NCBI RefSeq assembly: GCF_025151995.1
Contig: NZ_CP102290.1
Location: 1,054,001-1,118,000, forward strand
Reading direction: 5' to 3'
Length of the DNA stretch: 64,000 nucleotides
From: Ruminococcus gauvreauii
GTDB lineage: Bacteria; Bacillota; Clostridia; Lachnospirales; Lachnospiraceae
Made by a program: the position numbers and the translations under genes. This document shows positions 50,407 to 60,436 of the stretch, one piece after another. The stretch's first letter is position 1. The number at the start of each line of letters is the position of its first letter. The notes under the pieces are model-generated. The model did no database searches. It saw only the letters and a program-made list of their open reading frames with translations, and was not told the DNA's origin.

Positions 50407-51306
50407 TTAGATCCTCAGATCGGTCCCGCTCGCTTTTTTATCCAGAATCGTCTTAATAATATCAGCGATATGGGCACCTGCCTCAGCCGGGATCGTTCCT
50501 TCCCTGTGAATATTGGATACGACAGTCCTTCTGGACTCCGGCATGCCTACCGTTGCCTTATATGCGATATAGGCCGACATGGATTCCGCCGTTAAAAGCC
50601 CCGGACGTTCACCGATCAGCACACATGTCACATCCGCCCCCGTCAGCTCCGAAATCTGGTCCATCGCCCCAACGCGCCCGTACTTTACGAAAAACGGCGT
50701 GCCCGTTTCGATTCCGTAGCTTTTCAGTCCCTGCAGGATACTCGGCAGCACGTCTCTGGTATTCGCCTCAACTGCCGCTGAGCTAAGGCCATCCGACACG
50801 TAAATCTGTACTTTGGGGTTTTTCACACATTTTTCTTTGACAGTTCTGACCCCCTCTTCATTCAGCTTCCTGCCGAGATCCGGACGGGTCAGATAGACGT
50901 CTTTGTTCTCACACTGCGTCTGGACGGTAAACAGCCCGAGCTGTTCTATGAATTTAGGATCAACGTCTGAAAACACGGCATCCTGAGCAGCTGAATGTGC
51001 CGCGCGAAACTGCAGGTACGGCAGTGTCTTATAGCGCGCCCCCGCCTTCCCGATGCCGAGCCGGCATGGTGCTGCCTGTTTGATTTCATAATATGCCTCA
51101 CGGTTTTGCGGGTGTTCTACCAGATACTGTCTGCGGATATCTACTTCCGACACATCCGGTATGCTTCCTGCCTCCACGTGTTCTTTTACATCTTTTGTCC
51201 GTGGCACTGCCTGCTGAACACCGACTTTCCCCTGACTGTCTTTCGTCACATCCATCTCACCCAGCACCTGCTGGATGATATCACGCAGCTGTTTTTCATC
51301 CACCAT
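50407..51306 (-). CDS. eutC: Ethanolamine ammonia-lyase small subunit
   Basis: 299 residues. N-terminal helix MVDEKQLRDIIQQVLGEMD is the known type of targeting peptide of EutC. Core: RLGIGKAGARYKTLPYLQFR, VYLTRPDLGRKLNEEG, VQIYVSDGLSSAAVEAN, VCVLIGERPGL (VTCVLIGERPGL). With EutB it binds adenosylcobalamin and splits ethanolamine to acetaldehyde and ammonia. Confidence 0.95.
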   Translation of the reverse strand: MVDEKQLRDIIQQVLGEMDVTKDSQGKVGVQQAVPRTKDVKEHVEAGSIPDVSEVDIRRQYLVEHPQNREAYYEIKQAAPCRLGIGKAGARYKTLPYLQFRAAHSAAQDAVFSDVDPKFIEQLGLFTVQTQCENKDVYLTRPDLGRKLNEEGVRTVKEKCVKNPKVQIYVSDGLSSAAVEANTRDVLPSILQGLKSYGIETGTPFFVKYGRVGAMDQISELTGADVTCVLIGERPGLLTAESMSAYIAYKATVGMPESRRTVVSNIHREGTIPAEAGAHIADIIKTILDKKASGTDLRI

Positions 51307-51307
51307 G

Positions 51308-52699
51308 TCACATCCCTCCTTTGTCTGTCAGGAATACGGAAGCGTCTCCTGCCAGAGATGTCAGTCTTCCGTCTTTTGAGAATCCCATTTTTTCAAGCCA
51401 TGCATCAAATTCAGGAATCGGACGCAGTCCGAAAATCTCCCGGAGTGCGGCAGCCTCATGATAACCGCTGCTCTGATACATCAGCATACAGTCGTCACCC
51501 TGCGGCACGCCCATGATATAATTGCATCCAGCTGCCACAAGGAGTGCTGCCAGATTTTCCAGGTCATTCTGATCCGCTTTCATATGATTGGTATAGCAGG
51601 TGTCACAACCCATGGAAATTCCACTTAATTTTCCCATGAAGTGATCTTCCAGTCCTGCTCGGATCACCTGTTTTGAATTGTAAAGGTATTCCGGACCGAT
51701 AAAACCGACTACCGTGTTTACCAGGAACGGGTGATATTTTTTTGCAAATCCGTAGCACCTTGCCTCCATCGTGACCTGATCCCACCCGTGATGTGCCTCG
51801 GAGGAAAGCTCTGAACCCTGTCCGGTCTCAAAATACATGACATTCGGTCCGGTCGAAGTTCCCTCCCGCATCATCATGTCATAACCCTCTTTTAGCATCG
51901 TCCCGCTGATTCCAAAAGCCTCGTTACCCTTCTGGGATCCTGCAATCGACTGAAACATCAGATCCATCGGCGCATGAAATTTCTGAATCGCCTCCATCTG
52001 GGTCGTCACATGGGCCAGTACGCATATCTGTGTCGGTATTTCCCATTTATGCTTGAATTCATCAAATCCTTTTAAGATACGGGCAACGCTCTCGGCGGAG
52101 TCATCCACAGGATTAAGTCCAAGAACCGCGTCTCCGCATCCGAGGCTGAACCCTTCCATGACAGAAGCCATGATGCCTTTCGGGTCATCCGTCGTATGAT
52201 TCGGCTGAAGTCTGGAGGAAAAGGTCCCCGGCAGACCGATCGTCGTGTTGCAGTGCGCCGTAATCCTGATCTTTTTAGCAGCATAGATCAGATCCAGATT
52301 CCCCATCAGCTTGCAGACCGCAGCGACGATCTCACTCGTAATGCCTCTGGATGCCCGCTTTATCATCTCCCCTGATGTACGCTCGTCCAGGATCCATTCC
52401 CGGAACTCTGCCACCGTCATATGCTCAAATTCCCGGTAAATGGATTCATTTACCCCATCCTGGATGATTCTCGTTACTTCATCCTCCTCATATGGGACAG
52501 CCGGATGATTGCGAAGCTCTTTCAGGGTAATCTGTGAGAGAACTACTTTTGCCGCCACGCGTTCTTCCGCGGTTTCAGCCGCAACGCCTGCCAGCCTGTC
52601 GCCGGACTTCTCTTCGTTGGCTTTCGCCATCACTTCCCTGAGAGACTGAAACTCATACGTATGTCCAAATAATGATGTCTTCAGAATCAATTTGTTCAC
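51308..52699 (-). CDS. eutB: Ethanolamine ammonia-lyase large subunit
   Basis: 463 residues. TIM barrel with the conserved EutB blocks ADEIVAAVCKLM-like SEIVAAVCKLMGNLDLIYAA, TTIGLPGTFSSRLQPNHTTD, GDAVLGLNPVDDS, DLMFQSIAGSQKGNEAFGI and YFETGQGSELSSEAHHGWDQ. Catalytic subunit for the radical deamination. Adjacent to eutC (one base between stop and start). Confidence 0.95.
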   Translation of the reverse strand: MNKLILKTSLFGHTYEFQSLREVMAKANEEKSGDRLAGVAAETAEERVAAKVVLSQITLKELRNHPAVPYEEDEVTRIIQDGVNESIYREFEHMTVAEFREWILDERTSGEMIKRASRGITSEIVAAVCKLMGNLDLIYAAKKIRITAHCNTTIGLPGTFSSRLQPNHTTDDPKGIMASVMEGFSLGCGDAVLGLNPVDDSAESVARILKGFDEFKHKWEIPTQICVLAHVTTQMEAIQKFHAPMDLMFQSIAGSQKGNEAFGISGTMLKEGYDMMMREGTSTGPNVMYFETGQGSELSSEAHHGWDQVTMEARCYGFAKKYHPFLVNTVVGFIGPEYLYNSKQVIRAGLEDHFMGKLSGISMGCDTCYTNHMKADQNDLENLAALLVAAGCNYIMGVPQGDDCMLMYQSSGYHEAAALREIFGLRPIPEFDAWLEKMGFSKDGRLTSLAGDASVFLTDKGGM

Positions 52700-52715
52700 T
52701 CTCCTTTCCTGTCAT

Positions 52716-54152
52716 TCAGGAATTAAATATTAATGTTTTGATCACCACGGGGACGACTCTTCCCCCCGCTGCAGGTTCTCCTATATCGAGGTAATCTCCG
52801 CTTGCGGCGTGGATTCCGTCGATACATAAAACTTTCCTGCTGTTTTCCAGCATTACATTCAGTGCGTTCCCAAGAACTTTCGCGATATCATTTTCCATCA
52901 CCAGGATCAGGGGATGCGTCTTCATCTTGTCTCTTAATACATCAGCCAGTGTTGCTGCCAGCTCCTGAATTTTCGCAAAATCCGTATGAAAGTTTCCGGA
53001 AAATGAAACTGCCGCCGGACCCGACTCTCCATTTTCACAGTACATCGGCAGCTGTGCACAGATGGAACTCCGGAAAGTTTCCAGATTCTGTTCATCCTGC
53101 TGCTCTACCCGAAGCACCGGAATGTTTTTCATCGGAAGGCAGTCAGAAACATAGGATATCGTACTTCCGCTCACTTCCGTCGTGTGAGAGCCTGCTCCCA
53201 CTACTGTCGCCCGTATTGTTTCCCTGGCCGGATACCACGGGATACTCCCCAGGACAGCATTACGGCTGATCGCCTCTGCCAGCAATACGCCGATATCGCC
53301 GAATCTGAACACATCCGCACCGTCTGCCTCGCGAATACACTCAGCCACCCCTCCCGAAAACACAAGTGCCTGAACCCTGGGAGAACGCGTCATTTCCTTA
53401 CCGGCATTCGTATACATCTGCCGGTGAATGTCATCCGGCTCTTTCAGATGCACTGCCATTGCCAGCTGATCCGCCATGAGATCACAGATCCTTGACAGCT
53501 TCCGTACATCTGCGGATTCTCCCTCCCGCACATCAATGCCGTGTGTCTTTGCCAGCGCCCTGGTCTTGGGATAGACATAGTCGACAATGCCCTCCGTCAC
53601 CCTGATCAGACGTCCTCCGATATCCAGACAGGAGGTCCCGCGCAGACTTCCCTTCTCAAACAGTGCAATGTTGCTGGTGCCTCCGCCAATATCAATATTG
53701 ACTGCCGTGATGCGTTTTTCTTCCGATATCTGATCTGCACCGGCACCCTTGGCGGAAAGCACCGATTCAAGATCCGGACCCGCCGCAGCCACCACGAAAT
53801 CACCTGCCATATCGCTGAGAGCCGCCAGCACATCATCCGCATTTTTCTTCCTGGCTGTCTCACCCGTGATGATAACAGCTCCGGTCTTTAAATCTGCCGG
53901 CGTCATACCTGCAGCCTGATATTCCGCACGCACGATCTCTTTGAGCTTCTCGGCATCGATGTCTGACTGTGTCAGGAGCGGCGTAAAATAAATCCTGCTT
54001 TTATAAATCACTTCTTTTTCTACAATGCCGATACGCGGTACTACATAACTGCTCGCCTGATTCGCCATCGTCAGCCTGCAGAAGATCAGCTGAGTCGTCG
54101 AAGTCCCTACATCAATTCCCACACTGTATATCGATTCTCTCACAACACTCAC
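52716..54152 (-). CDS. eutA: Reactivating factor for ethanolamine ammonia-lyase
   Basis: 478 residues. Actin-fold ATPase: SVGIDVGTSTTQLIFCRL, VNIDIGGGTSNIALFEKG and ALVFSGGVAECI. It replaces damaged cobalamin in EutBC at the cost of ATP. Start overlaps the eutP stop by four bases. Confidence 0.93.
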   Translation of the reverse strand: MSVVRESIYSVGIDVGTSTTQLIFCRLTMANQASSYVVPRIGIVEKEVIYKSRIYFTPLLTQSDIDAEKLKEIVRAEYQAAGMTPADLKTGAVIITGETARKKNADDVLAALSDMAGDFVVAAAGPDLESVLSAKGAGADQISEEKRITAVNIDIGGGTSNIALFEKGSLRGTSCLDIGGRLIRVTEGIVDYVYPKTRALAKTHGIDVREGESADVRKLSRICDLMADQLAMAVHLKEPDDIHRQMYTNAGKEMTRSPRVQALVFSGGVAECIREADGADVFRFGDIGVLLAEAISRNAVLGSIPWYPARETIRATVVGAGSHTTEVSGSTISYVSDCLPMKNIPVLRVEQQDEQNLETFRSSICAQLPMYCENGESGPAAVSFSGNFHTDFAKIQELAATLADVLRDKMKTHPLILVMENDIAKVLGNALNVMLENSRKVLCIDGIHAASGDYLDIGEPAAGGRVVPVVIKTLIFNS

Positions 54153-54589
54153 CTCTTCGTGTCCTCCAGATACGCAGCCAGCTCGCTAAGGCCCCGGCCT
54201 TCCCTCGCACTGGTAACAAAGATTTCGCCGGCCCCTGCCATCTTCAGAAGACTTTTTGCCCTCTCCGTCTGTTTCTCATCGGCCATATCCGCTTTTGAGA
54301 CAACTCCGACACAGGGTTTGGGAAAAGAAGATGCATACCCCGGCGGAAACATGCAGTCCTCTGCTGCCGCTTCCTGTACGAAAAGTATCAGCTGTGCATC
54401 CGCGGCAGTTACGCTGAGTGCCCCGCGCATCCGCGGCCGTTCCAGATATTCTCCCGGAGTATCCAGGAATGTCTCATTGATGAGCTGTACGCTCTGCGTT
54501 TTACAGTATTTCATATCCTGTCTGCTCAGGCGCTGACACAGTGACGTCTTGCCTGATCCGGACTTTCCGATTAAAATGACTTTTTTCAT
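54149..54589 (-). CDS. eutP: EutP, P-loop GTPase/acetate kinase-like protein
   Basis: 146 residues from MKKVILIGKSGSGKTSLC, overlapping the eutS stop. Walker A GKSGSGKT, DTPGEYLE (Walker B like G3), SKAD (G4: VVSKADMAD), SAREG. Present in many eut operons; in Salmonella it has acetate kinase activity. 160 residues in the longer reading, which lacks a ribosome site. Confidence 0.92.
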   Translation of the reverse strand: MKKVILIGKSGSGKTSLCQRLSRQDMKYCKTQSVQLINETFLDTPGEYLERPRMRGALSVTAADAQLILFVQEAAAEDCMFPPGYASSFPKPCVGVVSKADMADEKQTERAKSLLKMAGAGEIFVTSAREGRGLSELAAYLEDTKR

Positions 54590-54933
54590 GACCGCGTCAC
54601 CGGAACGGATGCAAATCCCATCGATCCGCACAGAACATCCAGAACGCCTCCAAGTGCAGCTTCTACACCCGACACATCGCCGCTGATCACCAGCGATCCG
54701 TTAAACCGGTCGATAAACCCGATGGATATACCGGCCGCTTTACTGGCAACATCCGCAGCAATAATGGCCGCTTCACTCGGTGTAATCGTAAATATGCCAA
54801 TTGCTCCCGGCGCATCTGTCATACCCAGTTTGGAGTACAGCGTATTAACCGGATGGGCAATGATATGTGCCAGCGTCACCTGCTTTCCCGGCACAAACTC
54901 CTGAACAATACGGGTTTTCTCCTGTTCTGTCAT
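54586..54933 (-). CDS. eutS: Shell protein EutS
   Basis: 115 residues, permuted BMC domain: VPGKQVTLAHIIAHP, IGIFTITPSEAAIIAADVA and ISIGFIDRFNGSLVISGDV. EutS hexamers are bent and fit shell edges. Confidence 0.95.
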   Translation of the reverse strand: MTEQEKTRIVQEFVPGKQVTLAHIIAHPVNTLYSKLGMTDAPGAIGIFTITPSEAAIIAADVASKAAGISIGFIDRFNGSLVISGDVSGVEAALGGVLDVLCGSMGFASVPVTRS

Positions 54934-54954
54934 AGATTCATCATCCCTTCTTTA

Positions 54955-56088
54955 TCAGAGCCTGCCATCGTAGGCATTTCGGAAAATACCGACCAGATCA
55001 TCTGCCGTACACTTTCTCGGATTAGTCTTCGTGCAGCCGTCTGCACAGGCCGCCTGCGCCATTTCTCTCAGGCTTTCTTCGAATTCATCCGGTGTTACCC
55101 CTGCCTCGGCAATCGTATTCGGAATATTCAGTTGTTTTCTGTACTGCCGGATCAGACGTATCAGATTAAAAACACTCTGCCTGCAGTCGCTGTTCTCGAC
55201 TCCCATCATTCGTGCGATCAGCGCATACCGCCCGGCTGCCTTGTTTAGTCCCTCCCGGTAACCGGAATTATAGGAGATCACATACGGCATCAGTATCCCG
55301 TTGACTTTTCCATGCGGCAGATGAAAATGTGCACCCAGGGTATGGGCCATGCTGTGATTGATCCCGAGGCCCCCGCTGCTGAATGCGATGCCTGCCAGAC
55401 ATGATGCATTATGCATTTTCTGACGTGCATACCGGTTATCCGGATGTAAAAATACTTCCAGCAGATTTTCATGCACCATGCGAATCGCTTTTTCAGCTGC
55501 AGCATCCGTAAAATCGTTTGCCGTCTCAGACACAAAGGCTTCCATCGCATGCGTCAGCACATCAATCCCCGTATCGGCTGTCACACCCGGAGGAACACTT
55601 AAAGTCAGCGACGCATCGAGAACCGCTATGTCCGCCCGCAGCGCATCATCGGTCAGAGGATATTTAGCCTCTTTCAGAGGGTCACTGATTACTGCAAACC
55701 GGCTAACCTCTGAGCCTGTTCCGCTCGTCGTCGGTATCGCAATAAATCTGCACTCGGTTTCCGTCTTTTGTTTCTGTGCAAAGAATACCATTGCCTTTGC
55801 CGCATCTATGGGTGAACCGCCGCCAAATGCAATCACAGCCTGAGGCTCCAGCGTCTCCATCTGCTCCATTCCCTTTGCCACCGTGGCAATATCCGGGTCT
55901 GCGCGCACTTCGGAGAATACCCCATACGTGATTCCGGCGTCTTCCAGTTGTTTCGTGACATAAGATATTTTTCCGCTTTCAGCCATAAAGCCGTCTGTCA
56001 CGATAAATACCCTCTGTATGTCTTTTAACAGTTCTTTTAAATCGGCACCGCCAATGATGATTTCTGTTTTCAGACTAAACTGCTCCAT
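54955..56088 (-). CDS. eutG: Iron-containing alcohol dehydrogenase EutG
   Basis: 377 residues from MEQFSLKTEIIIGG. Fe-ADH family III: PQAVIAFGGGSPIDAAKAM (NAD site), TSGTGSEVSRFAVIS, and metal-binding His-rich GINHSMAHTLGAHFHLPHG. Reduces acetaldehyde to ethanol, regenerating NAD for EutE. First gene of the eut operon; 142 bases separate it from the V-ATPase subunit D gene. Confidence 0.94.
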   Translation of the reverse strand: MEQFSLKTEIIIGGADLKELLKDIQRVFIVTDGFMAESGKISYVTKQLEDAGITYGVFSEVRADPDIATVAKGMEQMETLEPQAVIAFGGGSPIDAAKAMVFFAQKQKTETECRFIAIPTTSGTGSEVSRFAVISDPLKEAKYPLTDDALRADIAVLDASLTLSVPPGVTADTGIDVLTHAMEAFVSETANDFTDAAAEKAIRMVHENLLEVFLHPDNRYARQKMHNASCLAGIAFSSGGLGINHSMAHTLGAHFHLPHGKVNGILMPYVISYNSGYREGLNKAAGRYALIARMMGVENSDCRQSVFNLIRLIRQYRKQLNIPNTIAEAGVTPDEFEESLREMAQAACADGCTKTNPRKCTADDLVGIFRNAYDGRL

Positions 56089-56182
56089 GCCATTTCCCCG
56101 CTTCCTTTCATAATAAAACATGGGAATAGTATGTCTTTTTCTTTTGATTTTATGCGGTTTTTATGCTTCATCGTCCAAAAAA

Positions 56183-56229
56183 GCGCACAAAAAAAGAGCC
56201 TCTCTGTCGAAACTCTTTTTTATGTGCGC
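56183..56229 (-). terminator. V-ATPase operon terminator / upstream leader of eut operon
   Basis: Minus strand GCGCACA-AAAAAAGAG paired with CTCTTTTTTTGTGCGC (16-17 bases) over a 14-base loop, right after the atpD stop. The T run is inside the lower stem. No EutV-type dual hairpin was recognised; a eut promoter was not clear (TTGGAC at about 56173 on the minus strand is the best -35 candidate). Confidence 0.7.
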
Positions 56230-56230
56230 G

Positions 56231-56893
56231 TCACTGCATCTTTTCTTTATAGTGATGTGCCTCTTCCAGCATCATATCCTTTACCTTCATCAGGCGGATC
56301 TGTGTGCTGCGTTCATTCTCATCCAGCTTCATCGTGATATATTTAATATTCTTCTGGGTCTCCGGAATAATCACGTGCTCCAGCGCATTTACCCGGCGCC
56401 TCGTCTTCTCGATCTCCGCTGCCATCAGCTGGCAGGATTTCTCACATTCCGCAAGCTTGATCATCTCTGGCAGAATATCCGCCAGAGATCTGACCGCATC
56501 GTCCAGATCACTGGAGGTAAACGCAAATCCATAAGAGTAGATATCATTGTCGTCCGGCGTTCTGGTCCTGTAGTCAAAGACGGGAATATCCACACTCATA
56601 ATATTCTTTTCATCCGGTTCCAGGTAGACTTCCTGCTTCGGTGCCATCAGCGCAGTATGCATCGCTTCCTCAGTCATACCCGCCTTTGCGATGACAAAAT
56701 TCTGATTTGCCGACAGAATACCCTGTTCCACACGCTGCCTCAGCTGCATATTTTCCCTGACCAGGTCCATGAACTGCCGCATGAGCTCATCGCGTTTATC
56801 TTTCAGCAGCTTGTGTCCTCTTGTCGCCGTGACCAGTTTTTTCTTCAGTCTGGTCAGCTCCATTCGGGTCGGATTTACCTGTGCCTGTGCCAA
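56231..56893 (-). CDS. V-type ATP synthase subunit D
   Basis: 220 residues, helical hairpin of the central stalk: VNPTRMELTRLKKKLVTATRG (pieces NPTRMELTRLKKKL, TRGHKLLKDKRDELMRQF) and a C-terminal VNALEHVIIPET. Couples rotation between K ring and A3B3. Last gene of the operon. Confidence 0.95.
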   Translation of the reverse strand: MAQAQVNPTRMELTRLKKKLVTATRGHKLLKDKRDELMRQFMDLVRENMQLRQRVEQGILSANQNFVIAKAGMTEEAMHTALMAPKQEVYLEPDEKNIMSVDIPVFDYRTRTPDDNDIYSYGFAFTSSDLDDAVRSLADILPEMIKLAECEKSCQLMAAEIEKTRRRVNALEHVIIPETQKNIKYITMKLDENERSTQIRLMKVKDMMLEEAHHYKEKMQ

Positions 56894-56937
56894 CTGCCAT
56901 CACCCCTTTCCGATACACCCAAAGGGTGCTTTTTGCG

Positions 56938-58314
56938 TTACTCCTGTTCCTCATAGTACTGATCGAGAAATTTATCATCGATACGTTTCAGTTCACTCCT
57001 CGGCAGAATGGACAACAGCTTCCAGCCGATCGCCAGTGTCTCTTCGATATCGCGGTTTGCCGTATATCCCTGGGAGACGTACTCTTTCTCAAACGCATCC
57101 GCAAATTTCGCGTAGATCAGGTCGATATCGGACAGCGCAGCCTCTCCAAGGATTACCATTAGCTCTTTCGCTTCTTTGCCGCGGGCATACGCTGCAAACA
57201 GCTGATTCATCGTGTTGGAATGGTCGGCTCTCGTCTTTCCGTCACCGATTCCCTTGTCTTTCAGACGTGACAGAGACGGCAGCACATCGATCGGAGGCGT
57301 GACACCTTTCCGGTAAAGTTCACGGCTTAAGATAATCTGACCTTCTGTAATATATCCTGTAAGGTCGGGGATCGGATGAGTTTTATCATCCTCCGGCATG
57401 GTCAGGATCGGAATCATCGTGATACTTCCGTTCTTACCATGCTGACGTCCGGCTCTCTCATACAGCGAAGCCAGGTCAGTATACATATATCCGGGATAGC
57501 CGCGGCGTCCGGGGACTTCTTTTCGAGCCGCGGATACTTCACGAAGTGCATCCGCATAGTTTGTGATGTCCGTCAGTATGACAAGGACATGCATATTCTT
57601 CTCAAACGCCAGATATTCTGCAGCAGTCAGAGCCATTCGCGGCGTCGCGATACGTTCGACTGCCGGATCATTTGCCAGGTTCACAAACAGCACGGTACGG
57701 TCAATCGCTCCCGTCTCTTTAAAACTCTCGATAAAGAAATTGGATTCCTCGAAAGTGATGCCCATCGCTGCAAATACAACGGCAAACGGTTCATCTGTTC
57801 CGCGCACTTTCGCCTGCCTTGCGATCTGAGCAGCCAGATTGGCATGCGGAAGACCGGAGGCGGAGAAGATCGGCAGCTTCTGGCCTCTTACCAGTGTATT
57901 CAGCCCGTCAATTGCCGAGAGTCCCGTCTGAATGAATTCCTCAGGATAAGTCCTTGCTGCCGGGTTCATCGGCAGTCCGTTGATATCCATTCTGGCATCC
58001 GGCAATATCTGAGGACCGTCATCGATCGGTCTGCCCAGTCCGTCGAAGACCCTTCCCAGCATATCCTCAGATACCCCGAGCTCCATACTCTTACCGAGGA
58101 AACGCACTTTACTGTTGGAGAGATTGATACCGGTAGAACTCTCAAACAGCTGTACCAGCGCATCGCTTCCGTTAATTTCCAGAACCTTGCAGCGGCGTAT
58201 TTCACCGCTGGCAAGCTCTATTTCACCCAGTTCATCATATGATACATGTTCCACTCCCCGAACCAGCATCAAAGGACCGGCGACTTCCTGAATCGTCCTA
58301 TATTCTTTTGGCAT
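56938..58314 (-). CDS. V-type ATP synthase subunit B
   Basis: 458 residues. Non-catalytic regulatory subunit: no Walker A where A has it, but GLPHANLAAQIARQA, the signature PIPDLTGYITEGQI, and RHGKNGSITMIPILTMPEDD (RQHGKNGSITMIPIL). Starts within the end of the A gene (TGATG). Confidence 0.95.
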   Translation of the reverse strand: MPKEYRTIQEVAGPLMLVRGVEHVSYDELGEIELASGEIRRCKVLEINGSDALVQLFESSTGINLSNSKVRFLGKSMELGVSEDMLGRVFDGLGRPIDDGPQILPDARMDINGLPMNPAARTYPEEFIQTGLSAIDGLNTLVRGQKLPIFSASGLPHANLAAQIARQAKVRGTDEPFAVVFAAMGITFEESNFFIESFKETGAIDRTVLFVNLANDPAVERIATPRMALTAAEYLAFEKNMHVLVILTDITNYADALREVSAARKEVPGRRGYPGYMYTDLASLYERAGRQHGKNGSITMIPILTMPEDDKTHPIPDLTGYITEGQIILSRELYRKGVTPPIDVLPSLSRLKDKGIGDGKTRADHSNTMNQLFAAYARGKEAKELMVILGEAALSDIDLIYAKFADAFEKEYVSQGYTANRDIEETLAIGWKLLSILPRSELKRIDDKFLDQYYEEQE

Positions 58315-60080
58315 CAGTCGTCCTCCTTCCCGATCAGTTTGGCGATCTCTTTCGTCAATTCTTCACTGACCAATTGGTATTCTTTCTCTATATCCGCTTC
58401 GTTCGTATACTTATAACGTCCGATTTTCTCACGGACTGCCATCCTGATCAGTCCCTGAATGGAAGCACCCTGTTCCAGCGCCTCTCTGGATTTCTCATAA
58501 TAGCCGATGACAAGCCTCATCATCAAAAGCTGTTTTTCCAGAGATGTATATGTGTCGATCTCATGGAATGAATTCTGATGCAGGAAGTCCTCACGGATGG
58601 ACCTCGCCGCCTCCATCTTAAGCCGGTCAGAAGCAGAAAGCGCATCCATACCGACCATCTTTACGATTTCTTCCAGCTCCGCCTCATCCTGCAGAAGGCT
58701 CATCAGTTTCTGCCGGTCTGAAATCCAGTCATCCGCCACATTGGCGTCAAACCACGGTCCCAGACTGTCCAGATAGAGGGAATAACTCGTCAGCCAGTTG
58801 ATAGCAGGGAAATGGCGTTTATATGCGAGTGATGAATCCAGTCCCCAGAACACCTTCACGATACGCAGCGTCGCCTGGGATACCGGCTCCGAAATATCAC
58901 CTCCAGGAGGAGATACCGCCCCGATCACGGACAGCGCGCCTTCCCGACCTTCCGTTCCGAGCGATATCACCTGGCCCGCCCGTTCATAAAACTGCGCCAG
59001 ACGGCTTCCCAGATAGGCCGGATATCCTTCTTCACCCGGCATCTCTTCCAGACGGCCCGACATCTCACGGAGAGCCTCCGCCCAACGCGATGTGGAATCC
59101 GCCATCAGCGCGACGGAATACCCCATGTCCCGGAAATATTCCGCGATTGTAATTCCCGTATAAATGGATGCCTCACGTGCCGCAACCGGCATGTCGGACG
59201 TATTTGCGATCAGAACTGTACGCTCCATCAAAGACTCGCCGGTCTTGGGATCCTTCAGCTCCGGAAATTCATTCAAAACGTCCGTCATCTCATTGCCGCG
59301 CTCACCGCATCCGATGTAGACAACGATATCTGCCTCGGCCCATTTTGCGAGCTGATGCTGTATTACCGTCTTACCGCTTCCAAAAGGTCCCGGTACTGCT
59401 GCCACTCCGCCCTTGGCAATCGGGAAAAATGTATCAACGACACGCTGCCCTGTCACAAGCGGCATTGTCGGCGGAAGTTTTTTCTGGTAGGGACGCCCGC
59501 GCCTTACCGGCCACTCCTGCATCATCTTCAGATTCTTATCACCATCTGCAGTAGTAAGTACAGCCACGGTCTCTTCTACGGTGAACTCTCCTTCGCGGAT
59601 TTCTTTGATGGTACCTTTCATTCCAAACGGCACCATGATCTTCTGACATACTACCACGGTTTCCTGTACAGTACCGATGACATCACCCTCCTGCACAGTA
59701 TCACCTGCCCTGACGGCCGGCACAAACTTCCATTTTTTGTCCCGTTTCAGTGAGGGAACTTCTACGCCGCGCTTCAGGTTGTTGCCGGATACTTTCATGA
59801 TAGCATCCAGAGGTCTCTGAATACCGTCATAAATGCTGGAGATCAGTCCAGGTCCAAGCTCCACGGACAGCGGAACCTCCATAGACTCTACAGGTTCCCC
59901 GGGGCCCAGGCCTGAAGTCTCCTCATATACCTGAATGGATGCCTGGTCTCCGTGTATTTCAATAATCTCTCCGATCAGTCGCTGATTGCTGACACGCACA
60001 ACATCAAACATGTTGGCATCCCGCATCCCTTCCGCGATGACCAGAGGTCCTGCTACTTTCTTAATTGTGCCTCTGCTCAT
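58314..60080 (-). CDS. V-type ATP synthase subunit A (catalytic)
   Basis: 588 residues from MSRGTIKKVAGPLVIAEGM. Walker A GPFGSGKTVIQHQLAKW, non-homologous insert of V-type A subunits (KWKFVPAVRAGDTVQEGDV), ALMADSTSRWAEALREMSGRL and signature PGEEGYPAYL, SPPGGDISEPV. Hydrolyses or makes ATP. Confidence 0.96.
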   Translation of the reverse strand: MSRGTIKKVAGPLVIAEGMRDANMFDVVRVSNQRLIGEIIEIHGDQASIQVYEETSGLGPGEPVESMEVPLSVELGPGLISSIYDGIQRPLDAIMKVSGNNLKRGVEVPSLKRDKKWKFVPAVRAGDTVQEGDVIGTVQETVVVCQKIMVPFGMKGTIKEIREGEFTVEETVAVLTTADGDKNLKMMQEWPVRRGRPYQKKLPPTMPLVTGQRVVDTFFPIAKGGVAAVPGPFGSGKTVIQHQLAKWAEADIVVYIGCGERGNEMTDVLNEFPELKDPKTGESLMERTVLIANTSDMPVAAREASIYTGITIAEYFRDMGYSVALMADSTSRWAEALREMSGRLEEMPGEEGYPAYLGSRLAQFYERAGQVISLGTEGREGALSVIGAVSPPGGDISEPVSQATLRIVKVFWGLDSSLAYKRHFPAINWLTSYSLYLDSLGPWFDANVADDWISDRQKLMSLLQDEAELEEIVKMVGMDALSASDRLKMEAARSIREDFLHQNSFHEIDTYTSLEKQLLMMRLVIGYYEKSREALEQGASIQGLIRMAVREKIGRYKYTNEADIEKEYQLVSEELTKEIAKLIGKEDD

Positions 60081-60100
60081 GTGCACTGCCACCCGCCTTT

Positions 60101-60436
60101 CTATCCATTATTCTCATCATCCCCGAACAGAATATCCGAACCAACTGCCTGTTCTACGGATTTTTTTACCCCTTTGATGCCGGCTCCTGTATTTCCCGAC
60201 ACGCCGGGTATCAGGATGATGGCCGGAAGCAGATTTTCTTTGTATTTCTCAATGAGTCCTTCAAGCTCGGCGGCCATCGCCTCTGTGATATAAATCACGC
60301 CATATTTTCCTCCTGAAGCCAGCTGCTTCAGTATTTTTTCTCCTTCTTCCCGGGTGGATACCGGAAATGTCTCAAGACCGAGTGTCGCGAACCCGAAGAT
60401 GCTGTCGTATGCACCCATAACTGCAATTCTAAACAT
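60101..60436 (-). CDS. V-type ATP synthase subunit F
   Basis: 111 residues, small alpha/beta stalk subunit: MFRIAVMGAYDSIFGFATLG, YGVIYITEAMA. Overlaps subunit C by eight bases. Confidence 0.9.
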   Translation of the reverse strand: MFRIAVMGAYDSIFGFATLGLETFPVSTREEGEKILKQLASGGKYGVIYITEAMAAELEGLIEKYKENLLPAIILIPGVSGNTGAGIKGVKKSVEQAVGSDILFGDDENNG

